From Halorubrum sp. BOL3-1 (GTDB taxonomy: Archaea; Halobacteriota; Halobacteria; Halobacteriales; Haloferacaceae): DNA of 64,000 nucleotides. The stretch is from NCBI RefSeq assembly GCF_004114375.1, contig NZ_CP034692.1, positions 2,170,001 to 2,234,000 on the forward strand, read 5' to 3'. Below, piece after piece: positions 21,784 to 29,448 of this stretch (position 1 is the first letter of the stretch; each line of letters begins with the position of its first letter). The translations under genes were made by a program, and so were the position numbers. The notes beneath the pieces are model-generated. The model was not told the origin of the DNA. It did not search any database and saw only the letters and a list, made by a program, of their open reading frames with translations.

Positions 21784-22629
21784 CTACAGCGACAGCCGCG
21801 CGAGGATCGGGAGGTGGTCCGACGGGTATCGCCCCCGGTCGTCGCGGTCCGCGAGCGTCGCGAACGCCTCGACGGCGAGGTCGGGCGAGACGAGCGCGTG
21901 GTCGATCCGCCGCCCGTCTATCAGGCGGGCGAAGTCGGTGAGGCTCGTCTCCGGGCCGTGACGGAGGTCGGCGTCGGCCGCCGCGTCGCGGAGGGCGAGG
22001 GCGTCGCGAGCCGTCGGTCCACCGGCCGTTTCGTCGTCGAGTTCCGGGTCGTCTCCGACGAGGATCCGATGCGGGTCGGATCTCGGCGTACAGTTGAAGT
22101 CCCCGACGAGGACGACCGGGGTCGTCCAGTCGGACTCGTCGCCCGCCGAGTCCGCTATCTCCGGGAGGCGTTCGCGGAGCAGGCGCGCCGACTCGCGCCG
22201 CGCGCGTGCGCTCACGTGGTCGAAGTGCGTGTTGACGACGAGGAGCCCGTCGCCGTCGGCGGTCCGGACCCGCGCCCACGTCGCGATCCGCGGGTGCGCG
22301 GCCCCCCAGTCGGTCGAGGGTTCATCGGGCGTCTCGGAGAGCCAGAACGTGTCGTGGTCGACGACCGTCCAGCGGTCGCTCCGGACCGCGATCGGGCACC
22401 CTTCGCCCTCGCCGCCCGCCTCGCGCCCCCGTCCGACGAACTCGTACTCCGGGAGTCGCTCGCGGAGGTCGCGGCGCTGTTCGGGTAGCGGCTCCTGAAA
22501 CGCGGCGACGTCCGGGCGGTGGAAGCGGACGAGTCGCCCGACAGCGTCCCGGCGGTCGTGCCAGGCGTCGTGGTGGTCGCCGCGGTTGGCGTAGCGGACG
22601 TTGTAGCTCAGTACCCGGATCCCGGTCAT
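21784..22629 (-). CDS. Endonuclease/exonuclease/phosphatase (EEP) family hydrolase
   Basis: 281 residues from ATG 22629, chosen because EEP proteins begin with IRVLSYNVRY; the open frame runs further upstream into a repeat element. Catalytic blocks in order: N in SYNVRY, E in AFQEP (metal ligand), VVNTHFDH (His/Asp), VLVGDFNCTP (Asp/Asn) and the terminal YPSDHLPILARL (Asp-His). It could be a phosphodiesterase or DNase of the DNase I-like clan; the substrate is unclear. A palindromic TTTATAAA lies 92 nt upstream. Confidence 0.88.
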   Translation of the reverse strand: MTGIRVLSYNVRYANRGDHHDAWHDRRDAVGRLVRFHRPDVAAFQEPLPEQRRDLRERLPEYEFVGRGREAGGEGEGCPIAVRSDRWTVVDHDTFWLSETPDEPSTDWGAAHPRIATWARVRTADGDGLLVVNTHFDHVSARARRESARLLRERLPEIADSAGDESDWTTPVVLVGDFNCTPRSDPHRILVGDDPELDDETAGGPTARDALALRDAAADADLRHGPETSLTDFARLIDGRRIDHALVSPDLAVEAFATLADRDDRGRYPSDHLPILARLSL

Positions 22630-22720
22630 TACGTCGGGGGTCGCGGCCGAGGCGATTAAAATGCGCGGAGCGCGCGCGGCGACGCCGTCGACGTCTCGGT
22701 CGCTCGGCTGTACGTGGTCA

Positions 22721-22728
22721 TTTATAAA
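22721..22728 (+). promoter_or_regulatory. TATA box at the head of the multi-hairpin repeat
   Basis: TTTATAAA is a strong archaeal TATA element. Read on the plus strand, transcription would begin around 22748-22755, exactly where the first arm of the hairpin repeat begins. Being palindromic it could instead serve the EEP gene on the minus strand. Confidence 0.45.
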
Positions 22729-22743
22729 TTGCGGATCGACAGG

Positions 22744-23061
22744 GACACTCCCGAAGCCCCAGTCGCGAGGCGGGCGCACGCTCGTTGCGCGCTTCAGTCG
22801 CTCACTTCGTTCGCTCCTTCCAGTGCTTACATCACCTGCGCCCGCCTCGCGACTGCCCCTTCGAGTCCCACCCGATCGCACAGTACCTCACACCTCCCCA
22901 GCCTCGTCGCTCGCTCTGGGCTCCCTCCGGTCGCCCAATCGCTCGCGACTCCCTCGCGCGTGCTCCTCGCGGCCGCCTCCGGCGGCACGCTCGCAGGCAC
23001 GCAGGGAGGCGCGATGCGCCTCTTACAGCCGGCGGCAGAGCCGCCGGCGACGCCACCGCAC
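22744..23061 (+). repeat. Multi-hairpin intergenic repeat, full copy 1
   Basis: No protein is supported. A main stem is formed by CGAAGCCCCAGTCGCGAGGC... (from 22752) and its complement at 22837-22865 (GCCTCGCGACTGCCCCTTCG). It has 19 paired bases and a CCCC/CCCC internal loop. The stem encloses a 60-nt segment ending GTGCTTACATCACC. Downstream come the conserved CCTCACACCTCCCCAGCCTCGTC, a GTCGC...GCGAC hairpin, CTCGCGGCCGCCTCCGGCGGC, GAGGCGC-GAT-GCGCCTC, a 9-bp GCCGGCGGC/GCCGCCGGC hairpin (23028-23048), and the end GCCACCGCAC. The same order recurs at 49505-49761. Confidence 0.75.
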
Positions 23062-23123
23062 AGCGCGTTCCGGTTATAAGCGACCGTCACCGTCGCTCGT
23101 GACGTTCGAAAACGAAACCGCGC

Positions 23124-23606
23124 TCAGACGGAGAACTCGTAGAGGTCGTCGCCGACGTGGTGAACCGACTCGACGACCTTCCCGCTGTCACCGACCATCT
23201 CGTCGCCGTCGACCATCGCGCGGCCGACCGCGAGCACCTTCCCGTGGGTCTCTTCGGTGATCACGACGAGGTCGGCCTCGGGGATTCCCGGGTCGGCCTC
23301 GACGATGCCGGGACGCATCACGTCGGCGCCGTCGGAGACGAACGAGATGGCGCCCGCGTCGACCGTGACGACGCCCGTCTCCGGGTCGAAGTCGTTCGCC
23401 CCCCGGACGGTGAGGAACGGCTCGTCGTCGTCGACGTAGAAGACGGCGGGGTCGCCGTCGACTAAGACGAGCTCGTAGCCCGCGTCGACGAACTCCACGA
23501 ACTCGAACGTCTCCCCGTCGATGTCGACCCCGAGGTGGTCTGCGACCGCCTCGCGGATCGCCGTGATCTCGTCGCTCCGGAGGTGGTGCCGTGATTTCAC
23601 TTCCAT
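23124..23606 (-). CDS. PUA-domain RNA-binding protein
   Basis: 160 residues. The C-terminal half is a PUA domain (AISFVSDGADVMRPGIVEADPGIPEADLVVITEETHGKVLAVGRAMVDGDEM, residues about 86-140). The N-terminal half is the partner domain seen in archaeal homologues of MCT-1/Tma20 (KSRHHLRSDEITAIREAVADHLGVDI). Such proteins bind structured RNA and in eukaryotes act in translation re-initiation and ribosome recycling; the archaeal role is inferred. The gene is monocistronic and convergent with the repeat element. Confidence 0.9.
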   Translation of the reverse strand: MEVKSRHHLRSDEITAIREAVADHLGVDIDGETFEFVEFVDAGYELVLVDGDPAVFYVDDDEPFLTVRGANDFDPETGVVTVDAGAISFVSDGADVMRPGIVEADPGIPEADLVVITEETHGKVLAVGRAMVDGDEMVGDSGKVVESVHHVGDDLYEFSV

Positions 23607-23758
23607 GAGCGGTCCGTCGACCGCTCGGCCGATAAATGGACCGCTCCCCGGCGCCTCCGGGCTCGCTCCGCGCCTTCGCCCTCCGGACCGTCCTCCCTCG
23701 GTCTCACCCCGTTGGACCGATCAAAACGGCCTTAAACCACCTCTCCATATTCTCATGT

Positions 23759-24373
23759 ATGCTTGGCCCACTGGCGATCGTAGCGATCACGACGATCGTG
23801 AACCCGCTCGCGATCGTGCTCGCGGCGGTCGCGACGCTGCTCATCGTCCTCGTCACCTCGGTGAAGGGGACGGGGTGGGAACCCACGACCGACATCTCCG
23901 AGAAGGTGCTCGAACGCCGCGCGTCCGCGGTTCCGGAGACGGAGTTCCCGGAACCGGGCAACCGCGCGGTCGGCGGCGGTGGCGGCGGCGGCGCGATACC
24001 GGCCGGGGCCGACGTCGAGGAGGGCGAACTCGAAGAGGGCGGAACCGTCAGCTCCGGTCCCGGCGACGTCCCCGAAGACGAGGTTGAGTACTTCGAGGTC
24101 GAGTTCGTCAAACAGGGCGAGACGGTCGAAATCTCGAACGACCAGCCCATCCTCGAACAGGGCGAAGACCAGGGTTGGGACATGCCGTACGCCTGTCGAC
24201 AGGGCCAGTGCGTCTCCTGTGCCGGCCGGATTGCGGACGGACCATCCGAGGACTTCGTCGAACACGACGACCAGCAGATGCTCGAAGAAGCCGAGATCGA
24301 CGACGGCTACACGCTCACCTGCGTCGCCTACCCGCGCGACTCCTTCAGCATCGAGACGGGTGAGGCGCCGTAG
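23759..24373 (+). CDS. Membrane-anchored 2Fe-2S ferredoxin
   Basis: 204 residues from ATG 23759. A second ATG at 23755 is out of frame. An N-terminal membrane helix (residues about 4-32, LAIVAITTIVNPLAIVLAAVATLLIVLV) is followed by a Gly-rich, acidic linker (65-110). A plant-type 2Fe-2S domain follows with ligands in ACRQGQCVSCAG (C-x4-C-x2-C) and the distal Cys in YTLTCVAYP. Electron carrier tethered to the inner face of the membrane by inference. The soluble domain resembles the major halophilic ferredoxin, but that protein lacks the anchor. Confidence 0.9.
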   Translation: MLGPLAIVAITTIVNPLAIVLAAVATLLIVLVTSVKGTGWEPTTDISEKVLERRASAVPETEFPEPGNRAVGGGGGGGAIPAGADVEEGELEEGGTVSSGPGDVPEDEVEYFEVEFVKQGETVEISNDQPILEQGEDQGWDMPYACRQGQCVSCAGRIADGPSEDFVEHDDQQMLEEAEIDDGYTLTCVAYPRDSFSIETGEAP

Positions 24374-24487
24374 TCCCGCCGCGCTTCGCCGTCCCGCCTT
24401 GGGCCTCCACGTCGCTTTCGCCACGCTCCCTTTCCGCGCCGCGCTCGCTCGCGACACCCTTTTTCGCGTCTCGCTCCAACCGGTCGT

Positions 24488-24826
24488 ATGTCAGTCACTA
24501 CGGCGCTCGTCGCCGGCGGCGGGGGCGTCGCCGTCGCGCTGATCGCCGCGGCCGTCTACCGCGACGCCGCCCGCGTCGGCGTCGACCTCGGGGCCCCCGC
24601 GCTGTGGGGCGCGCTCGTCGTCCTCACCGGCGGCGCGAGCCTCGTCACCGCGGTCCTCGTCCCCGACGCGCCCCTGCCCGGCGTCCTCGTGTTGACCGCG
24701 CTCGGCCCGCTGCTGTACCTGCTCGAACGCGACGACTCGATGCGCGGCGGCGACGCCGCCGACCCGACGCGGCTTCCGAGCCAGTCCGGAGAGTCCCCGG
24801 ACGGAAGCGACGACCGGGACCGATAG
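24488..24826 (+). CDS. Small integral membrane protein
   Basis: 112 residues, no recognised function. Three hydrophobic segments (about 5-22, 38-58, 64-80) are followed by a hydrophilic, Asp/Ser-rich tail with DDRDR at the end. Codon use and G+C match the surrounding core genes, and the Asp-rich tail is typical of haloarchaeal membrane proteins. Confidence 0.65.
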   Translation: MSVTTALVAGGGGVAVALIAAAVYRDAARVGVDLGAPALWGALVVLTGGASLVTAVLVPDAPLPGVLVLTALGPLLYLLERDDSMRGGDAADPTRLPSQSGESPDGSDDRDR

Positions 24827-24964
24827 CGGACTCCCGACCGTCGCGAGCGCTCGCGGTCCCTCTCGGCTTTGTCTCGGCTCATCGACGATGACACAGTTCC
24901 TTTCGACGACAGCCACGAGTCCTAAACCGCAACTTTCCATATCGTCGGGAGCGAAGGGAAGGCA

Positions 24965-25300
24965 ATGAGCGACGAGAACGACGAGAGCCTCGCGGACCGG
25001 GTCGAGCAGTGGATGGTCGGACAGATGCCGATCATCCAGATGCACGGCGGCACGAGCGTCGTGCGCGAGGCGGACCCCGACACGGGCGAGGTCGTCGTCG
25101 AACTCGGCGGCACCTGCTCCGGCTGCGGCATCTCGAACATCACCGCCGACAACATCCGTCGCGACCTGATCATGGACTTCGACGAGGTCGACTACGTGAC
25201 GGTGCGGACCGCCTCCTCCGGCGACAACGGCGCGTCCACCGTCGAGGGGGGCCGCGGCGGGGAACTCAAACACGAGACCGAGTCCGCGAACCACTTCTGA
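24965..25300 (+). CDS. NifU C-terminal-domain protein (Fe-S scaffold)
   Basis: 111 residues. One Nfu domain carries the cluster motif GTCSGCGIS (C-x2-C, residues about 50-53) and the preceding block [24 protein letters not shown]. Small Nfu proteins bind and transfer 4Fe-4S clusters in the cytoplasm. The N-terminus (residues 1-25) is an acidic leader typical of haloarchaeal Nfu. Two ferredoxin-type Fe-S proteins also occur in this window (204 and 104 residues). Confidence 0.9.
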   Translation: MSDENDESLADRVEQWMVGQMPIIQMHGGTSVVREADPDTGEVVVELGGTCSGCGISNITADNIRRDLIMDFDEVDYVTVRTASSGDNGASTVEGGRGGELKHETESANHF

Positions 25301-25344
25301 ACGCGCCGGGCCGACCCCGCTCCGCCCTCCACTTTTTCCCCTCT

Positions 25345-28300
25345 CTACAGCGACGTGAACGGGAGCGACGCGAGCGTGTCGGCGTCGTAGTCGAGCGCGT
25401 CCGCCTGCGAGACGCCCTCCGGCGTAATCAGGTCGACGACGCGCGGCGCGTTGTCGGCCGCGCCCTCGCGGGCGCCGCCGAAGACGAAGCCGCCGGCGTC
25501 GACTTGGACGTCGCGGAAGGCCCCGAAGTCCTCCGACCCGACGACCGGGAGGACCTCCCAGTCGACGAGGTCGGCGCCGCCGAGCGCGCTTTTCTGGACC
25601 GAAACGATCGCGATGCCGGACTCGAAGTCGGCGATCCGCTCCGGCGACCCGAGCCCGTTGCCCTCGGCGTCGACGACGCTCCCGCCGAACCCGCTCGCGG
25701 CGACCCGGTACTGCCAGTCGTCGTCGAACTCGGCCGTGACGGAGAGGTCGCCGAGTTCGGTCGACCGTCCTCCGTCGCCGTCCGGATCGCGGAGGTAGAC
25801 GACGAAGTAGTGCGGCGAGAACGTCCCGCCGAACGCCGCGTAGAGGTTCTCGACCTCGAACGCGAACAGATACTCCGTCTCGTTCTCCAGCACGCGGAAG
25901 GAGCGCAGGTCGAAGGCGCCCTCCTCGAACGCGCCGTCGGTCGGGTAGACGTACTCGCCGGGTCCGTCGTCGTCGCCGGCGGGGTCGGTCAGCGCGGCGA
26001 CGAGGTCGCCCGGCGCGACCGTCACCGTCTCGGCCGCGAGCGTCTCCCCGGTCTCGGGGTCGCGGACGGCGACGTCGAACTCGTCGATGGCCGAGATCCG
26101 ATACCCCAGCGTCACCGTCTCGTCGGTCGCGTTCGGCGGGAGACGCACGTTGGCGACCGCGTCCACGTCGCCGTCGACGACGACCTCGACGTTCGTGCCG
26201 CCGACGAAGCCCGCACCGTTCGAGCCCGTCGCCGTGATGAACGGCTCGTTGAGGTCGGCCTCGCCGGCGATGTCGATCGATATCTCCTGTTCCGGCCGCT
26301 CGTACTCGGGAAGCGTCTTGATCTCGCGGCCCTGCCCCGGGCGCAGTCTGACCGCGGTCCCGCCGCTCGGCGCCAGCGACGCCAACAGGGTCGAACTCGG
26401 CGTGACGACCGCCTCGTCGATACGGACTCCGGTCGGATCGGCGTCGACGCCGGTCCCGACGGCGTCAGAGTAGATCTCCGCGACGTACTTCGGGCCGCTT
26501 CGACCGCTGTCGTCGCCGGGCCCGTTTCTGTTGCCGTTACCGCTGCCACGCCCGCTGCCGCGCCCGCTGCCGCGCCCGTTTCCGCTGTTGCCCTTCCCCG
26601 GTCCGTTTCCGCGGTTGCCGTCCCCGCGTCCGTCGCCGTTCCCCCGTCCCGGCGCGTCGCCGGAGTTTCCGGGGGAACCGCCCGACTTTCCGGGTGCGAG
26701 GAAGTCGAGGGGCACGTCGAACGCCCGGCCGTCGCCGTCGGTCATGGCGCCGACGTACCACTCGTCGCCGTGTCGGCGGGCGATCGCGAGGTACTCACCG
26801 ATCGCGGAGCCGACGACGCGGGTCTCGTCCCAGCCCGCGGCCGGGACCGACTCGATGAACCCGAACGCCGGCTCGGCGTCGAAGTTCTCGTTTCCGGGTT
26901 CGTACCCCTCGTACTCGGCCGGGACCGGCGACGGTTCGCCGGACTCGGTGACCGCGACCGCGTTGAGGTTGAACCCGCCGACGTCGCCTTCGAACCCGTC
27001 GCCGCCCTCGGTGTAGTCGAGTTCGACCGCGACCTCGTTGTCGCCGGCGTCGAGTTCGACCTCGGTCGTGAACACCTGCCAGTCATCCCAGTAGTCGGTG
27101 AACGACGGCTCGATCGTCCGGGTCTCGCCGCCGACGCGGAGCATCGCCCGCGGCGTGCCGGCGTCGATCACGCGGCCGGCGTTCTCCTCGGCGTCGCTCG
27201 CGTACCGGAGGTGGAGGTCGTAGCTCCCGGCCGAGGCGACGTTCCGGACCGTGAACGCGACCGACGACCCGCTCGGGGCGCGGTTGGGGTCGACGGCGAC
27301 GTAGTTGGTGCCGAACGCGTTCCGCCACGAGTCGTCGGTGACGAGGCCGTCGCGGTCGCCCGCGGCGGCCTGGAGCGCCTCGCCCACCTCGAACGCCTCG
27401 TCGACGTACCCCTCGATCCGGTCGGCCGCCATCTGGAGGCCGCTGAGATACGTCGGGTACATCGCGAGCTGCTTCGCCCGCGTCGTCTGGATCTGGTCGC
27501 CGCGGTCGTCGCCGAAGGTGATGTCGAAGATCCCCGGCTGGAAGCTCACCGGCCCGGCGAGGTTCCGCGTGAACGGGAGCGTGACGTGGTGGTCGCGGCC
27601 GACGTTCGAGCCGAGTTGGCCGAACCCGTCGTACTCTTGGGCCTTCACGACCTCGCGGTTCGCCACGTTCGGGTACGTTCGGACCTCGCCGGTCGGCTTG
27701 ATCCCCTCGTGGATCTCCAGCTGCTGGCGGTTCGCGGCCGCCTCGCGGATCACCAGCCGGTGATGGTTCACCGCGAGCTGGTTGTGCTGGTTGTGGGTCG
27801 GGGAGGCGCCGTCGCCGTCGATGCCGAGTCCCGGGTCGGAGACGTAGCCGTTTTTGATCGAGTTGATCCCCGTCTCGTCGTAGCCCGCGAACACGTCCTC
27901 GTCGAGGATCGCTGACTCGTACTGGGGCAGATTCCCCGCGGTCTCGTTGTGGATCGTCATCTCGACCGGCTCAGGGAGACCGGCGCCGAAGTCGGTCACC
28001 TCGCTCACGTCGAAGTCGGGATAGGAGTCCTCGACGCCGAACCCGAACCCGGTGCCGTCGCCGGGATAGGTGTCCCATCCCTCGTTCCACCCCTCGACGA
28101 GGACGCTGTCGATCCCGTTCTCGCTCGCGAAGCGCATGTACCGCTTCATCCGCTCGGTACGGGCGCCGTGGACGTAGGCGGCCGGATTCCCCCCCTCGCC
28201 CGCGATCTCGTCGTCGGTCTTGTACTCCCAGTTCGCCTGCCCCGCGATCATCGTCCACCAGATGCCGACGTACTTGCGCGGCTCGATCCAGTCGGTGTCG

Positions 28301-29328
28301 GGTTCGCCTCCTGCTGCCGCCGGTAGCGCCTCCCCGTCGAGCGGGTCGGAGAGCAGCGGCACGAGCTGCGACTCGATCAGCTCGCCCGGTCGGTCGACGA
28401 CCTGGATCGTCCGCCAGGGCGTCGCCGCCGGGAGTTCGAGGGAGGCCTTCGTGCCGTCGGGCAGCGGCGTGAGTTCGGTCGCGAACGCGGTCCCCCCGTC
28501 GTCCTCGCGCGGCGCGAGCGTCGCGGCCGCGTAGTCGTCGAGGTTCGCCTCGTGGACGCTGAGGTACGCGTCCCCGGCGTCGACCGTGAGCGGCGTGTGC
28601 GCCCCGGTCCGGACCGGCGTGTCCGTCGGCCGCGTCGTCCGCGTGCCCCCCGGGATCTCCGAGAGCGGCGTCTCGCTGTACTCCTGTTCGAACCGCGGGT
28701 TCGTCACCTCGTTGCGGATCCACCACGCGTCGTAGTCGCCCGCGAAGTCGACGCCGGTGTTCTCCGAGGCGATCACCGCCCGATCGGCGTTGCTCGCGAA
28801 GCCTCCACCGAGCACGACCCGCAGTCCGACCCCGTCGTCGAAGACGCGGACGTGGAGCTTCGCTCGGCGCCCGTCGCCGTCGGTCTCCCCGTCCGACAGC
28901 CCGACAGCGAGCGACCGGTAGTCGGCCGAGACCTCGTCGTACGCGCCCCAGACCGGCTCCCACTCCTCGGTCGCCGCCCGGCGGTCGGTCCCGGTGACCG
29001 TCACCGGTCCGTCGTCGCCGCCGGCGCTCGCGCCGAACGCCGGCTGGTTCCGAAAGTCGAACCCGACCGTCGACGGCCCGACGTACGTCTCCCCGTCCTT
29101 CGCGACCTCGTAGGTCGGCACCCCGTCGGCGACGTCGACGGTGACCGCGATCGACCCGTCGGGCGACTCCACCGTCTGGACCGCGTCGTCCGCGTCGTTG
29201 GCAACCTGTGCGGCGTCGGCCGACACGTCTCGCGAGTAGGCGGCCGCCGCCACCAGCGCCCCCACGCTCCCGAGGAATCCCCGCCGCGTCGCCCCGCCTA
29301 ACGTTTGCTGTGATCGTTTCTCACGCAT
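25345..29328 (-). CDS. Secreted multidomain glycoside hydrolase family 97 protein (alpha-glucosidase-like)
   Basis: 1,327 residues from ATG 29328 (another ATG lies 3 codons upstream). A Tat signal (RRGFLGSVGALVAAAAY) exports it folded. GH97_N begins near residue 45 (ESPDGSIAVTVDV). The catalytic barrel spans about 340-630, with YVGIWWTMIAGQ, LVEGWNEGWD, the glutamate block MTIHNETAGNLPQYE and EIHEGIKPTGEVRTYPN. A CBM35/6-like beta domain lies at about 670-800. GH97_C starts near 820 (FGFIESVPAAGWDETRVV) and is split at about 880-945 by a Gly/Asn/Arg/Ser-rich stretch before KYVAEIYSDA. The C-terminal 220 residues look like a DOMON/glucodextranase-C domain. Likely releases glucose from alpha-glucans outside the cell. 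GH97 also contains galactosidases, so the substrate is inferred. Confidence 0.88.
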   Translation of the reverse strand: MREKRSQQTLGGATRRGFLGSVGALVAAAAYSRDVSADAAQVANDADDAVQTVESPDGSIAVTVDVADGVPTYEVAKDGETYVGPSTVGFDFRNQPAFGASAGGDDGPVTVTGTDRRAATEEWEPVWGAYDEVSADYRSLAVGLSDGETDGDGRRAKLHVRVFDDGVGLRVVLGGGFASNADRAVIASENTGVDFAGDYDAWWIRNEVTNPRFEQEYSETPLSEIPGGTRTTRPTDTPVRTGAHTPLTVDAGDAYLSVHEANLDDYAAATLAPREDDGGTAFATELTPLPDGTKASLELPAATPWRTIQVVDRPGELIESQLVPLLSDPLDGEALPAAAGGEPDTDWIEPRKYVGIWWTMIAGQANWEYKTDDEIAGEGGNPAAYVHGARTERMKRYMRFASENGIDSVLVEGWNEGWDTYPGDGTGFGFGVEDSYPDFDVSEVTDFGAGLPEPVEMTIHNETAGNLPQYESAILDEDVFAGYDETGINSIKNGYVSDPGLGIDGDGASPTHNQHNQLAVNHHRLVIREAAANRQQLEIHEGIKPTGEVRTYPNVANREVVKAQEYDGFGQLGSNVGRDHHVTLPFTRNLAGPVSFQPGIFDITFGDDRGDQIQTTRAKQLAMYPTYLSGLQMAADRIEGYVDEAFEVGEALQAAAGDRDGLVTDDSWRNAFGTNYVAVDPNRAPSGSSVAFTVRNVASAGSYDLHLRYASDAEENAGRVIDAGTPRAMLRVGGETRTIEPSFTDYWDDWQVFTTEVELDAGDNEVAVELDYTEGGDGFEGDVGGFNLNAVAVTESGEPSPVPAEYEGYEPGNENFDAEPAFGFIESVPAAGWDETRVVGSAIGEYLAIARRHGDEWYVGAMTDGDGRAFDVPLDFLAPGKSGGSPGNSGDAPGRGNGDGRGDGNRGNGPGKGNSGNGRGSGRGSGRGSGNGNRNGPGDDSGRSGPKYVAEIYSDAVGTGVDADPTGVRIDEAVVTPSSTLLASLAPSGGTAVRLRPGQGREIKTLPEYERPEQEISIDIAGEADLNEPFITATGSNGAGFVGGTNVEVVVDGDVDAVANVRLPPNATDETVTLGYRISAIDEFDVAVRDPETGETLAAETVTVAPGDLVAALTDPAGDDDGPGEYVYPTDGAFEEGAFDLRSFRVLENETEYLFAFEVENLYAAFGGTFSPHYFVVYLRDPDGDGGRSTELGDLSVTAEFDDDWQYRVAASGFGGSVVDAEGNGLGSPERIADFESGIAIVSVQKSALGGADLVDWEVLPVVGSEDFGAFRDVQVDAGGFVFGGAREGAADNAPRVVDLITPEGVSQADALDYDADTLASLPFTSL

Positions 29329-29353
29329 TCCGTCCACACCGTGTATGCGATGA

Positions 29354-29369
29354 ACAATAATGCTATTGT
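29354..29369 (-). promoter_or_regulatory. Inverted repeat at the GH97 promoter
   Basis: ACAATA-ATGC-TATTGT, a perfect 6-bp inverted repeat 26-41 nt upstream of the start codon, sits where the TATA box should be (it contains TTATTG on the minus strand). A regulator binding here would block TBP. Confidence 0.4.
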
Positions 29370-29448
29370 AACGGATCGAAGTGATTGGATTTCGAAACGA
29401 CTGACTCGGCGCGTCGCCGCGGGCGAACCGGGTCCCGGTTCGGGGCCC

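Noticed and set aside
22827-23090. 87-codon minus frame within the hairpin repeat
   Set aside because: It is Arg/Ala/Gly-rich, overlaps several perfect hairpins and is not kept in copy 2.
25009-27915. Long open frame (968 codons) on the plus strand opposite the GH97 gene
   Set aside because: It is the antisense shadow of a GC-rich gene: Arg/Asp/Val-rich with no domain, whereas the minus strand has clear GH97 blocks and a Tat signal.
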